Positions 7,990-15,716 are shown, counted from the first letter of the stretch. The stretch: 64,000 nt of DNA from Streptomyces longhuiensis (GCF_020616555.1 NZ_CP085174.1:62001-126000); one strand, 5' to 3'. Notes: generated by a model from the letters alone, not told the origin. Numbers and translations are program-made.

Positions 7990-8170
7990 CCGTCAGCACA
8001 CCTCCTTCAACCGGCAGCTGTGCGGGCTGATCGAGCAGGGCAAGGCCAAGCCGTCCTGGATCGTCTCCTCTCCCAGGAGCTGTCGCTGGACCGGGCCCCG
8101 GCCTTACCCGCACTTCGGCCACCGCGAGGACGGTTGGACCAAGGTCCTCCTCCACCTCGACGGCAGCTGA
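7990..8170 (+). pseudogene. C-terminal fragment of a zinc alcohol/formaldehyde dehydrogenase
   Basis: The translation FNRQLCGLIEQGKAKPSW... and, after a frameshift, HFGHREDGWTKVLLHLDGS match the end of the formaldehyde dehydrogenase fragments at 39403 and 40896 (YNRQLCALIEQGKAKP...DGWTKVVLHPNGS). The rest of the enzyme is absent. It lies between the HbpS and PfpI genes. Confidence 0.7.
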
Positions 8171-8229
8171 GCGGCGGCAGCGCGGACCCGAACCGGTCCC
8201 CCGCCGACAACCGGAAGGAACCACGCAAC

Positions 8230-8787
8230 ATGACCAACGAACTGCACGGCAGGAAGGTCGCAATCCTGGCCACGGACGGCGTTGAGCGCGTCGAGCTCGA
8301 AGAGCCTCTCGGCGCACTGCTGGGCGCTGGAGCGCAGGCCGAACTCCTCTCCCTCCACACCGGCGAGATCAACGCGCGCCAGATGGACATCGACCCGGCC
8401 GGAACCTTTACCGTGGACAAGAAGGTCGCTGACGCCCGTGTGGGCGACTACGAGGCGCTCCTGCTGCCCGGCGGCACCATGAACCCCGACCAGCTGCGCA
8501 CCGACCCCGACGCCGTCGCCTTCGTGAGGGAGTTCGTGGAGACCGGGAAACCCGTTGCCACCATCTGCCACGGACCTTGGATCCTGGCGGAGGCGGGCGT
8601 GCTGCGCGGTCGCCGCCTCACCTCATGGCCCAGCATTCGTACTGACCTGCGCAACGCCGGCGCCGAGGTCGTCGACGAGGAGGTCGTGATCGACGGCCAG
8701 CTGATCTCCAGCCGCGGCCCGCAGGACCTCCCCGCCTTCTGCAAGGCGATCATCGAACGCTTCGCCGCCGCACTGCAACCCGCCTGA
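8230..8787 (+). CDS. DJ-1/PfpI-family protein (type 1 glutamine amidotransferase-like)
   Basis: 185 aa, ATG 8230 with ggaagg upstream. The nucleophile elbow ATICHGPW places Cys113-His114, and the acidic partner lies in the N-terminal DGVERVELEEPLG segment. PfpI/YhbO-type proteins act as proteases, chaperones or repair/glyoxalase enzymes against carbonyl damage. The next gene is a formaldehyde dehydrogenase, so a carbonyl-stress role is a reasonable inference. Broken relatives occur at 32340-32781 and 40117-40262 (the latter duplicated). Confidence 0.92.
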   Translation: MTNELHGRKVAILATDGVERVELEEPLGALLGAGAQAELLSLHTGEINARQMDIDPAGTFTVDKKVADARVGDYEALLLPGGTMNPDQLRTDPDAVAFVREFVETGKPVATICHGPWILAEAGVLRGRRLTSWPSIRTDLRNAGAEVVDEEVVIDGQLISSRGPQDLPAFCKAIIERFAAALQPA

Positions 8788-9011
8788 CAGGACACCGTGA
8801 GCCTCGGGCGGACCTGCCCAGATGGAGATGACGTGCTTGACCGGGAGCGTGGCACGCAGCGTTAGTGCGATGGCACGCGGCATAGAAGGTCCGGTTCCGG
8901 CATGCGCACGTTGGGTGGCAGCCCTACGTTGGGAAAGCCGTCGCAAAGCCACCGAAATGACCGCCGGCACTTCCACGGCCGAATCGCCGTGGATCAGCAG
9001 AGGAGATCGTC

Positions 9012-10205
9012 ATGGCAAGCAGCAACCGCGCCGTCACCTTCCAGAACCCGAAAGACATGCGCGTCGAGTCCCTGGACTTCCCGAAGCTTCAGATGCCGAA
9101 CGGGAAAAAGGCCCCGCACGGCGTCATCCTCAGAATCGTCGCCACCAACATCTGCGGTAGCGACCTGCACATCTACCGCGGGTCCTTCCCTGTGCCCCAG
9201 GGCATGGTGATGGGGCACGAGATGACCGGGGAGGTCATCGAGGTCGGCCCCGACGTCGAGTTCCTCAGTGAGGGCGACCTCGTCTCCGTTCCGTTCAACG
9301 TCGCCTGCGGCCGATGTCGCAACTGCAGGGCGCGCCGGACCGACGTGTGTGAGACCACGAACCCCAAGGTGTCCTGCGGAGCGTACGGCTTCAACCTGGG
9401 CGACTGGACCGGCGGCCAGGCCGAGTACCTGTTCGTCCCGTACGCCGACTTCCAGCTCCTTCGCTTCCCGGACAGGGACCAGGCCATGGAGAAGATCCGT
9501 GACCTGGCGCTGCTCTCGGACATCCTGCCCACCGCGTTCCACGGCCTCATGGAGGCCGGTGCCAAGGCGGGCTCGACCGTGTACATCGCCGGCGCCGGCC
9601 CGGTCGGCCGCTGCGGCGCAGCAGCGGCGCGCCTCCTCGGGGCGTCCTGCATCATCGTCGGTGACTACCACAAGGACCGCCTGGAGCTGGTGAAGAAGAA
9701 CGGCTGCGAGACGATCGACCTGAGCCAGGACGCAGCGCTCACCGACCAGATCGAGGTCATCCTGGGCGAACCCATGGTCGACTGCGCAGTCGACTACGTC
9801 GGCACCGAGGCACACGGCATCGGCCGCGAGGCCAAGGACATGGACCCGGCCTACGCCCTCAACCAGGTGATCGACGCCACCCGCGCGGGCGGAGCTACCG
9901 GAGTCATCGGGGTCTACGGCGCCGACCCGCTCGCGAAGTCGAAGGCCGAGCAAGAGGGAACGTACCCGCTCGACTTCGGCAAGGCCTGGATCAAGTCGCC
10001 GCGGATCTCCGCCGGGCAGGCACCGATCATGCACTACAACCGCGAGCTGATGATGGCGATCCTGTGGGACCGCATGCCCTACTTGAGCGCCATGCTCAAC
10101 ACGAAGGTGATCAGCCTCGACGACGCCCCCGACGCCTACGCGACCTTCGACACGGGAGTGTCCGAAAAGTTCATCATCGACCCCCACGGCCTCATTCCCG
10201 CCTGA
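9012..10205 (+). CDS. fdhA: Glutathione-independent formaldehyde dehydrogenase, zinc-dependent
   Basis: 397 aa, ATG 9012 with agaggag upstream. A medium-chain dehydrogenase: catalytic zinc ligands Cys48 (ICGSDLH) and His69/Glu70 (MGHEMTGEV), structural zinc cysteines 99, 102, 105 and 113 (CGRCRNCRARRTDVC), and a Rossmann segment VYIAGAGPVG. The long insert and the segment VDCAVDYVGTEAHG are typical of Pseudomonas-type formaldehyde dehydrogenase, which oxidises formaldehyde with tightly bound NAD and without glutathione. Cytosolic. The 224-bp upstream gap leaves room for its own promoter. Decayed relatives occur at 7990, 39403 and 40896. Confidence 0.93.
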   Translation: MASSNRAVTFQNPKDMRVESLDFPKLQMPNGKKAPHGVILRIVATNICGSDLHIYRGSFPVPQGMVMGHEMTGEVIEVGPDVEFLSEGDLVSVPFNVACGRCRNCRARRTDVCETTNPKVSCGAYGFNLGDWTGGQAEYLFVPYADFQLLRFPDRDQAMEKIRDLALLSDILPTAFHGLMEAGAKAGSTVYIAGAGPVGRCGAAAARLLGASCIIVGDYHKDRLELVKKNGCETIDLSQDAALTDQIEVILGEPMVDCAVDYVGTEAHGIGREAKDMDPAYALNQVIDATRAGGATGVIGVYGADPLAKSKAEQEGTYPLDFGKAWIKSPRISAGQAPIMHYNRELMMAILWDRMPYLSAMLNTKVISLDDAPDAYATFDTGVSEKFIIDPHGLIPA

Positions 10206-10290
10206 GGAAACACACAAAACCAGGCCAGGGCGTACGGAAGCACCGGACGCAAGCGATCAGCTTGGCCGAGATGCACCCGGAGCGGTGGCA

Positions 10291-10712
10291 ATGGACGCTG
10301 GAGGCATGAGGGCCCTGTGGTCCGGCGTGATCCAGTTCGGGCTGGTCGTGCTCCCCGTGAAGCTGTTCTCGGCGACAGAGGAGCACAAAGTCCGGCTGCG
10401 GGAGATCCATGCCGCGGACAGCGGCCGGGTGCAGCACCGGCGGTTCTGTGAGGCCGAGGACCGTGAAATCGGGTACGAGGAGGTCGGGCGCGGCTGGGAG
10501 CTGCCGGACGGGCAGTTGGTGCCGCTCACGGATGAGGACCTGGCGTGTCTGCCGCTGGCGACCCGGCACGTCGTTCAGGTGCTCGGCTTCGTGCCTTGGC
10601 AGGACATCGACCCGATCTCGTTCAGCAGGCCGTACTACGTCGGTCCCGACGGGCCGCCGACGGAGCGGGCGTACGCGCTGCTCGTCGAGGCGCTCGCCCG
10701 CACCGGGCAGGC
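10291..10712 (+). pseudogene. Ku-like DNA end-binding protein, 3'-truncated
   Basis: The frame starts like bacterial Ku: MRALWSGVIQFGLVVLPVKLFSATEEHKVRLREIH, then CEAEDREIGYEEVGRGWEL, LPLATRHVVQVLGFVPWQDIDPISFSRPYYVGPD...AYALLVEAL. After about 140 codons the homology ends abruptly at ARTGQAA and the frame continues in the antisense of a fragment of the 4775-5173 gene family. Central core and C-terminus are missing, so it should not form the dimeric ring. Ku normally works with LigD in end joining; no LigD is in the window. Start 10291 or 10306. Confidence 0.85.
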
Positions 10713-10944
10713 TGCCGGCGGAGGAGTCGGGACGGATCTTCCCGGAGTGGATCAGGCGGATGACGGCCTCGCGCACCGCGTTGTACACGGCGGGGTCGAT
10801 GGTGTGCTGGGGGGCGGTGAGCGCGTCGGCCTTGACCGCCCACAGCGGGCCCTGTTGCTCGACCCCGATGAACACAGCCCCCTGTTCTTTGGCCACCTTG
10901 CATCCTGCGGCCAGGGCGTCCATGCCGGTCGGCTACTCCCCCGT
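10711..10944 (-). pseudogene. Fragment of the 4775-5173 gene family
   Basis: The frame reads MDALAAGCKVAKEQGAVFIGVEQQ...KADALTAPQHTIDPAVYNAVREAVIRLIHSGKIRPDSSAG. This is the middle of the protein at 4775-5173. It ends exactly where the truncated Ku begins (shared gccggcggaggagtcggg). Its own N-terminus is cut by a stop codon just upstream. Confidence 0.8.
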
Positions 10945-10954
10945 CCAGGCGTCC

Positions 10955-11035
10955 CGTGCGCCCTTGCGCGCACCGGACCCACCAGGAAACCAGCTGTCAC
11001 TGACAACGCATCAGGAATGGTGGGGAGTTGTGGTT
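10955..11035. repeat. Promoter-like repeat element, copy 2
   Basis: Close match to 6700-6785 through cactgacaacgcatcag.aat.gtggggagttgtggtt. Here only a gene fragment lies on its minus-strand downstream side, as if the promoter had been carried along with deleted DNA. Confidence 0.45.
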
Positions 11036-11088
11036 CCCAGGGAGCAGATCCGGTCACGGTCTGCCCCTCTGTGCCCACCGTGTTCTGA

Positions 11089-11260
11089 CCTGACGAAAGA
11101 CGCCGGGAGCGGCCCCGTCGCCAACGCGCGTCCTGCGCGGCCCAGAGGTAACCTTAAGAGAGAAAGCGGCACACGCGAGGTGCTCTGACCAGGGAAAACC
11201 CCTGTGGACGGTCATGGAAATGCCCCCTCTGCTGAGGGGGCATTTCCATGCCTGGCGCCC
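11089..11260. repeat. Intergenic repeat module, copy 2, with perfect hairpin
   Basis: Diverged copy of 4446-4640. It contains a 16-bp perfect inverted repeat at 11214-11249 (atggaaatgccccctc / gagggggcatttccat, 4-nt loop), strong enough to act as a terminator. The whole stretch 11036-11531 has no gene apart from the fragment at 11278. Confidence 0.55.
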
Positions 11261-11277
11261 CGCAGAGGAGGTTGCCG

Positions 11278-11331
11278 GTCAGAGATCGAAGACGGCGCGC
11301 AGGGCCTGGTCGACGCTGCGGGCCATGCAGC
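11278..11331 (-). pseudogene. C-terminal scrap of a MazF/PemK-like toxin gene
   Basis: The codons ARSVDQALRAVFDL-stop match the end of the toxin at 12879-13187 (ARVDQALQAVLDL-stop). Nothing of the catalytic part remains. Confidence 0.5.
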
Positions 11332-11531
11332 GGCGGCGGTCACCGGGCGGTGCCGTGCACGGCGCGGCGGTCGCCGGATGCATGGTCACTCGAATGGCCG
11401 TGTCGCGCAGGCGGTAGCAAGGGTGGCTGCGTGAGGATCAGCGAGAGCCCCGCCCGGAGCGTTCCGCGCCTCTTCCAGCCGGGCGGGCTCCATCAGTTGA
11501 GGCTGGTCGCGCTCGGCGTCCCACCGGGGCT

Positions 11532-11816
11532 CTACGGCTCGGGATGCGCCTCGCCGGCCCGAGCCTTCGCCTTCACATCCGCCTCGGCCTCGTGCCGGGC
11601 GATGCCCTGCTCCTTCGCGTACTGGGTGACCGCGGCCTGCGTGTCCCGGGCCAGGTCCCGCCAGGCGCGCCAGGCCGTCTCATACGTCGCCGTCTGCGTT
11701 TCGGCCCAGTCCGCCGCGGTGGGCGGGCCGTACTCGTCGCGCAGGCGCAGAACCTCGCGGTGCGCCGCGTTCGCCGCCTGCTGTCTCTCGACCAGTTCAT
11801 CGAAGGTGTGTGCCAC
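11532..11816 (-). CDS. Hypothetical helical protein (94 aa)
   Basis: MAHTFDELVERQQAANAAHREVLRLRDEYGPPTAADW..., almost entirely amphipathic helix with many Arg/Glu/Ala and C-terminal KARAGEAHPEP. Protein-like composition and a plausible start suggest a genuine small Streptomyces gene, but I recognise no family. It is the first leftward gene after the 12016-13381 block, 200 bp away. Confidence 0.6.
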   Translation of the reverse strand: MAHTFDELVERQQAANAAHREVLRLRDEYGPPTAADWAETQTATYETAWRAWRDLARDTQAAVTQYAKEQGIARHEAEADVKAKARAGEAHPEP

Positions 11817-12015
11817 CAGCGGATCTTAAGACGCTGCCAGGGCAGCCCAGCAGATCACGCGACCGGCACGTACGGGAGCACGGTCGCGCGCTGCGCCTGC
11901 GTCGATAGTGGTGCCTGCGAGCGGGAGCACCAAGAAGGTGCGGCCCGGACGAACACTTGGCGAGCGAGGGCTTGGGGCCACGTGTTCGCCTCGCAGGACG
12001 TCGAGGCGGCACCGT

Positions 12016-12804
12016 TCACAGGACGGTGCCGTTAAGGGCGCGGCGGTCGCCGGAGATCGCGTAGCGGCGGGCGGCGAGGGCGTGGTCGAGGCCTTCGCCG
12101 ATCTCCTCACACAGCGGCGCCAGGACGTGGGCCGCCGCCGCGTCGGACAGGTGAGCCGGGGCGACCTCGAGCATCAGCTCGCCGACCTGGTGGGTGCCGG
12201 CGGCGAGGTCGTCGACCACGGCGCGCAGCGCGGCAAGCGCGGGATCCGCCGACGGACAGACCGGCGGCGGGGACGGTGTGGCGCGGATGTCGTGGACGGC
12301 TTGGCGGACCACCTCGCGCACGGCCGGCTCGTCGAGGGGGTTTTCGCCGTTGTGAGTGAGCGTGGCGAGGCGGCGGGTGATCAGCTGGGCGACGTCGCCG
12401 CGGCGGGCGCAGACGTCGACCAGGGCGCGCTGGGACAGGCCGTAGTCGAGCGCGGCTTCGGCGACGGGGTCGGTGTCTCGTGTGCGAGACGGATCGGTGC
12501 TCGCCGTGACGGCGCCGTGGATGGCGGCCTGGGCGTGGGCGACGTCGAGGAGCCGGTAGGCCTGCGCGCGGGAGATGCCGAACTCCGCCCCGCAGTAGGA
12601 GGCCCAGCCGCTGTGGCCGAGGGGGAGCCAGATGCGGGCGGCGTGCGCGTCACGGACCCGGGCGGCCAGCGTCGCCACCGAGCGCACCACACCGTCCATC
12701 GCCGCGCGCAGCCCGGCTGTGATCTGCCGGGCGCGGTCCACGCCCGGCAGATCACAGCCGGGCTGCGCCGGTCCGGCAACGTGCCCCTGGTGGCGGTCGT
12801 CCAT
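12016..12804 (-). CDS. Putative DNA-binding protein (262 aa), HTH-like N-terminal half
   Basis: ATG at 12804. Residues about 20-90 (ARQITAGLRAAMDGVVRSVATLAARV..WLPLGHSGWASYCGAEFGISRAQAYRLLDVA) contain a clear HTH (EFGISRAQAYRLL) of the kind in Streptomyces mobile-element proteins. The C-terminal domain (PALAALRAVVDDLAAG...ALAARRYAISGDRRALNGT) recurs as the separate protein 17990-18396 and as scraps at 32815-32885 and 33455-33525. The first codons contain a perfect 25-bp inverted repeat (12709-12765). The start could instead be the later Met after the repeat (MDGVVRSVATL). Function unknown; regulator or plasmid-maintenance role inferred only from the HTH. Confidence 0.7.
   Translation of the reverse strand: MDDRHQGHVAGPAQPGCDLPGVDRARQITAGLRAAMDGVVRSVATLAARVRDAHAARIWLPLGHSGWASYCGAEFGISRAQAYRLLDVAHAQAAIHGAVTASTDPSRTRDTDPVAEAALDYGLSQRALVDVCARRGDVAQLITRRLATLTHNGENPLDEPAVREVVRQAVHDIRATPSPPPVCPSADPALAALRAVVDDLAAGTHQVGELMLEVAPAHLSDAAAAHVLAPLCEEIGEGLDHALAARRYAISGDRRALNGTVL
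12709..12765. repeat. Perfect 25-bp inverted repeat with 7-nt spacer
   Basis: Arms 12709-12733 (cagcccggctgtgatctgcc...) and 12741-12765 are exact reverse complements around cggtcca. It lies inside the N-terminal coding region of the 12016-12804 gene and is in frame, encoding QPGCDLPG and ARQITAGL on either side. Confidence 0.9.
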
Positions 12805-12878
12805 GCCTCCATCGTCCTCCGCACGGGCAGACCGGACCAGGGCGTACGGAAGCATTCGGGCCACGGTGCGGCCCGGGT

Positions 12879-13187
12879 TCAGAGGTCGAGGACGGCTTGT
12901 AGGGCCTGGTCGACGCGGGCCATCGTGGCCGGGTCGAGGGCGCCGCGGTAGGTCGCCTCCGCGAAGCGGACGGTGCGCAGTTGCTGGAGGTTCACCGCGA
13001 CCGCTGTGCTGGGGATCGGGTCGCGGATGACGACCGACATCGCGGTGTCGGGGTAACGGCCGGCGGGGTGCAGCACGAGGGCGAGGACGGCCCCGCACGC
13101 CTCGTCGAGACCGGTCGGGGAGACGACCAGGACGTGACGGTCGTCGGGCGGGGTCCAGACGTCGCCGCGCTTGATCTCCTGGCTCAA
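12879..13187 (-). CDS. MazF/PemK-like toxin of a type II TA pair
   Basis: 102 aa starting at TTG 13187, which overlaps the stop of the upstream antitoxin gene (sequence ttga). The N-terminus SQEIKRGDVWTPPDDRHVLVVSP fits the first strand and loop of the CcdB/PemK/MazF barrel (RGDVW motif). Later blocks are AVLALVLHP, DTAMSVVIRDP and AVAVNLQQLRTVRFAEA. MazF-type toxins are endoribonucleases; CcdB-type poison gyrase. I favour PemK/MazF by the RGDVW start. Translational coupling with a small ribbon-helix-helix protein strongly supports a TA operon. Confidence 0.75.
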   Translation of the reverse strand: MSQEIKRGDVWTPPDDRHVLVVSPTGLDEACGAVLALVLHPAGRYPDTAMSVVIRDPIPSTAVAVNLQQLRTVRFAEATYRGALDPATMARVDQALQAVLDL

Positions 13188-13381
13188 AGGGTGTCGCCCT
13201 CGCCCGCCAGGTCCTGGCCCAGGCCGAGGGCTGCGAGCTGGTGGCCGGCATCGAGGAGGGCGGCGCGCCGGGCGGCACGCACGATGTAGGCATTCACGCT
13301 CAGGCCGTCCGCCTGCGCTGCCTGCCTGATCACGGGAGCCAGCTCGTCGGGGACGCGCAGCGTCATCGTGGTGATCGACAT
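13184..13381 (-). CDS. Ribbon-helix-helix antitoxin
   Basis: 65 aa from ATG 13381: MSITTMTLRVPDELAPVIRQAAQADGLSVNAYIVRAARRAALLDAG. TMTLRVPDEL is the DNA-contacting strand of MetJ/Arc/CopG-type antitoxins, followed by two helices. The upstream palindrome gccacc-N7-ggtggc at 13394-13412 is a good autoregulatory operator. Confidence 0.85.
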   Translation of the reverse strand: MSITTMTLRVPDELAPVIRQAAQADGLSVNAYIVRAARRAALLDAGHQLAALGLGQDLAGEGDTL

Positions 13382-13393
13382 GGCACCAAGATA

Positions 13394-13412
13394 GCCACCA
13401 CATAGCGGTGGC
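13394..13412. promoter_or_regulatory. Candidate TA operator
   Basis: Inverted repeat gccacc / ggtggc with 7-nt spacer, 12 bp upstream of the antitoxin start. Confidence 0.5.
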
Positions 13413-13507
13413 GTCAGGTGAAGCAACTGTGATCGGGCTGATCCGGACTGCTCGGACTTTCCACGGAAAATCCGGCTCCGGCCGACCCGGCAGCTCACCC
13501 AGAAAAT

Positions 13508-13520
13508 CGAACATGTGCTC
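13508..13520 (+). promoter_or_regulatory. SOS-box-like sequence
   Basis: cgaacatgtgctc is one base from a dyad GAAC-N4-GTTC, the core of the actinobacterial LexA box. It lies about 10 bp before the start of a gene that itself has a LexA-type HTH. Confidence 0.4.
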
Positions 13521-13529
13521 TAATCAAGT

Positions 13530-13763
13530 ATGAGCACCATCGCCCCGTCGTATGCCCTGACCGACCGACAGCGCCGCATCGTCGCGTGCGCGCGTGAATG
13601 GATCACCGAGCACGGCGAGGCACCGTCCATGCGCGAGCTCGGCGCGGCCGTGGGACTGACGAGCACATCCAGCGTCGCGTATCAGCTGCGGCGGCTGCGG
13701 GAGCGCATGGTCGTGGAAACCAGGGGCCGGCGCAGCGACCGGTGCCCGCACTGCGGGAAGTGA
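13530..13763 (+). CDS. LexA-type winged-helix protein lacking the protease domain
   Basis: 77 aa: [55 protein letters not shown] is the N-terminal DNA-binding domain of LexA (three helices and wing; recognition-helix motif [10 protein letters not shown]). LexA continues with a self-cleaving peptidase; here the protein ends in a short tail RCPHCGK that could bind zinc. Such stand-alone LexA_DNA_bind proteins are common on actinobacterial plasmids and phages. An SOS-box-like site overlaps its promoter. It is divergent from the TA operon. Confidence 0.85.
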   Translation: MSTIAPSYALTDRQRRIVACAREWITEHGEAPSMRELGAAVGLTSTSSVAYQLRRLRERMVVETRGRRSDRCPHCGK

Positions 13764-13813
13764 TCCGGACCAACCCCGCCCGCCCCGCCCACCGTGTCTG
13801 GGAGGATGGGCGC

Positions 13814-14088
13814 ATGACGCAGACGACGACGGACGGGCGGCTGCGGGACCTGGAGGCCGAGGCGTTCCGCACGGGCCGCACGCTGGCGGAGCACAGCCAG
13901 GACCTGGGGGACATCAAGGCCCAGCAGCGCACGGCGTTTTCGAACATCGACTCCCTGGCGGACGCGATCGGCGCGCCCGGTGGTCCCTCACGCAGCGGCT
14001 CGACTCGATCGAGGGCGAGCTGGGCAACGTGAAGCGGCTGTTGCGAGCGCTCGCCCGGGCCCAGGGCATCGATCCCGACGCCGAGTAG
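13814..14088 (+). pseudogene. Small coiled-coil protein with a single-base frameshift
   Basis: The first 55 codons (MTQTTTDGRLRDLEAEAFRTGRTLAEHSQDLGDIKAQQRTAFSN split over the frame) and the continuation in another frame (LDSIEGELGNVKRLLRALARAQGIDPDAE-stop, ending 14088) form one sensible charged coiled-coil protein of about 90 aa. The shift falls at about 13977-13983, in gcgcgcccgg. An indel in this GC run, real or an error, would explain it. Family not recognised; the layout resembles small accessory proteins next to LexA-like genes on mobile DNA. Confidence 0.55.
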
Positions 14089-14180
14089 AGGTCCCGCCGG
14101 CCTCACGCTCAGGGCCGCTCCGAACGTCAGCAGGGCCTGGGTACGCATCGCATACCAGGCCCTGCTTGCGCTGCGGGTTG

Positions 14181-14357
14181 TCACGCGCCGATGCCGACCG
14201 AGGAGACGTCGGCGTAGGTGCAGCCGTTCGCGCACGCCAGCACGATGCGTGCGCGAACGGCCAGTCCCTGGGCGGTCGAGCGGCGCTTGGCCCAGCTCTC
14301 CAGCGTCAGCCGCTCGGCCTCCGACAACACGACAGGTTCCAGCCGGGTATCGCCCAT
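14181..14357 (-). pseudogene. IS630-family transposase, N-terminal fragment
   Basis: 59 codons from ATG 14357: LEPVVLSEAERLTLESWAKRRSTAQGLAVRARIVLACANG. This is the N-terminal HTH region of IS630-type transposases. A stop (tga) closes the frame before the second HTH, and the DDE catalytic domain is missing. Confidence 0.75.
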
Positions 14358-14436
14358 CCGCGCAGCACAGCGCGAGCGCGCTACCCGCCGCAGCAGAACG
14401 CCGCAATCTGTACGTCCTCGTCCTGCGAGGCGCCGT

Positions 14437-14551
14437 TCCTAGCGCATCAGCAGTCCCCGCATCCCCAGCCCGTAGTGCACGCGCAGCCGGTGCAGCTCCC
14501 ACAGGCCCACCGCCGTGACGGAGAGCGGGGCGCCCAGAATAAACACGTAGT
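14437..14551 (-). pseudogene. C-terminal fragment of a membrane protein
   Basis: The frame PHYVFILGAPLSVTAVGLWELHRLRV... to a stop at 14437 holds one transmembrane-like segment but begins straight after a stop codon, so only a fragment remains. Confidence 0.35.
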
Positions 14552-14555
14552 GGGG

Positions 14556-14909
14556 TCAGGTGCGGCGGTGGCTGGTGTAGTAGCTGCCGACCTGCTCGTG
14601 GTACCCGGCGTCACCGACGTGCTTGTCCCTGTCGAACTCGGGCGAGCCCTTGATCTGATCCTTGGTGAGGTCGACGAAGACCTTCCGCTCCGTCTGGTCC
14701 ACGGTGCGCACCGTGCCGGCGGGCAGCAGGACGTGCTTACCGAAGATCCAGACACCGGTGTCGACGACGAGGTACGCGGAGTCGACGTCGTCCGAGTGCT
14801 TGTCGACCTTGCCGATACTGCCGTCGGTGGCCTCGACCTTGTAACCGATCAGGTCGATCCCCGCAGTGTGGCCGGCGGTCGGCTGGTAGCCCCAGATGCT
14901 GTCACTCAT
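14556..14909 (-). CDS. PRC-barrel domain protein
   Basis: 117 aa, ATG 14909. GIDLIGYKVEATDGSIGKVDKHSDDVDSAYLVVDTGVWIFGKHVLLPAGTVRTVDQTERKVFVDLTKDQI is a typical PRC-barrel (beta-barrel found in RimM and photosystem proteins), here alone. These small proteins in Streptomyces are commonly part of the SigB/osmotic stress regulon; the neighbours (small hydrophobic protein, SigB-like factor) agree. The minus-strand sequence GGGTAC at 14970-14975 is a possible SigB-type -10. Confidence 0.9.
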   Translation of the reverse strand: MSDSIWGYQPTAGHTAGIDLIGYKVEATDGSIGKVDKHSDDVDSAYLVVDTGVWIFGKHVLLPAGTVRTVDQTERKVFVDLTKDQIKGSPEFDRDKHVGDAGYHEQVGSYYTSHRRT

Positions 14910-14959
14910 AAAACGGCTCCCTCATCAGAATTTACTGCTCCACAGATGAAGCGGTGGAG

Positions 14960-14985
14960 TCGGATCGGCGTACCCCTAAATTGCG
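14960..14985 (-). promoter_or_regulatory. Possible SigB-type -10 region for the PRC-barrel gene
   Basis: On the minus strand, ttaggGGTACg matches the GGGTAC -10 of Streptomyces SigB-dependent promoters, 61 bp before the start codon. The -35 half is not clear. Confidence 0.3.
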
Positions 14986-15177
14986 GTGACGCGCTCTCTG
15001 AAGACCGCGTGCCCTGCGTAGCGGACCCCACACATTTACACGGCGCGAAATTAAGTGTGGCCCGACGCGCCGTCCTGGGAGGTCATGGTTCCTGACAGCG
15101 CGTCCGGCCACACATCCCGTATGCCCCTGATTGAGCACACCATTACTTCTCATTTCTTCTCGTAATCGGCAGCAGAC

Positions 15178-15221
15178 ATGCGGGTGGGCCACGACGAAGA
15201 TCCGTCGCGGCCCACCCGCAT
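15178..15221. terminator. Terminator hairpin after the small hydrophobic protein gene
   Basis: Perfect 13-bp arms atgcgggtgggcc / ggcccacccgcat around 18 nt, directly after the stop of the leftward gene 15245-15415. Confidence 0.7.
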
Positions 15222-15244
15222 GAGGCTGTGCTGTTCAGGCTGGC

Positions 15245-15415
15245 CTACCAGCGGTACCAGCGGCCGCGCTTGCCGCCGTGCGCGGCCGGCCGGATCACGA
15301 AGCCGAGCAGCCACACCACCAGCACGATGACGGCGATCCACCACAGGGCCTTCAACGCGAAACCGGCACCGAAGAGAATCAGGGCGAGCAGAAGAACAAG
15401 AATGATGGGAACCAT
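15245..15415 (-). CDS. Small hydrophobic membrane protein (56 aa)
   Basis: Start MVPIILVLLLALILFGAG at 15415 with cggagg 9 nt upstream. Two transmembrane segments (PIILVLLLALILFGAG and ALWWIAVIVLVVWLLGFVI) and a basic tail GGKRGRWYRW. Often annotated simply as hydrophobic protein in Streptomyces and usually stress-induced; molecular function unknown. Between the PRC-barrel and SigB-like genes. Confidence 0.85.
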   Translation of the reverse strand: MVPIILVLLLALILFGAGFALKALWWIAVIVLVVWLLGFVIRPAAHGGKRGRWYRW

Positions 15416-15716
15416 GAATATCAACCTCCGAGCAATCATGTGCCCAGCAAAAATCCCACCACGCCTCAAAATCGCGTTCGTTTACTCCGCTCCAACGCGG
15501 GGAGTGGTATTCACCAAATAGTGAGGTCATACATAAGGGGCTTGGGTGCGGAAAACGCCCGCGCTTACAGATACCGGCGCCCCACGCAGCAGGGACGCTC
15601 CTACCAGGCTTCCTTCGCCGTGTTTCGTTTTCCTGCCGGGCAAAAGGCGCATGCGCACGCCGTGCCGGGGCAGGAGCCGATTCGAGACGAGTGCACCACT
15701 AGGGGAGGGACGGGAC

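Noticed and set aside
13508..13520. Considered as a certain LexA box
   Set aside because: One mismatch from the dyad and no other SOS gene nearby, so reported only as SOS-box-like.
13980..15095. Rightward open frame of 371 codons
   Set aside because: Antisense shadow of the PRC-barrel and IS630 fragment; composition is not protein-like.
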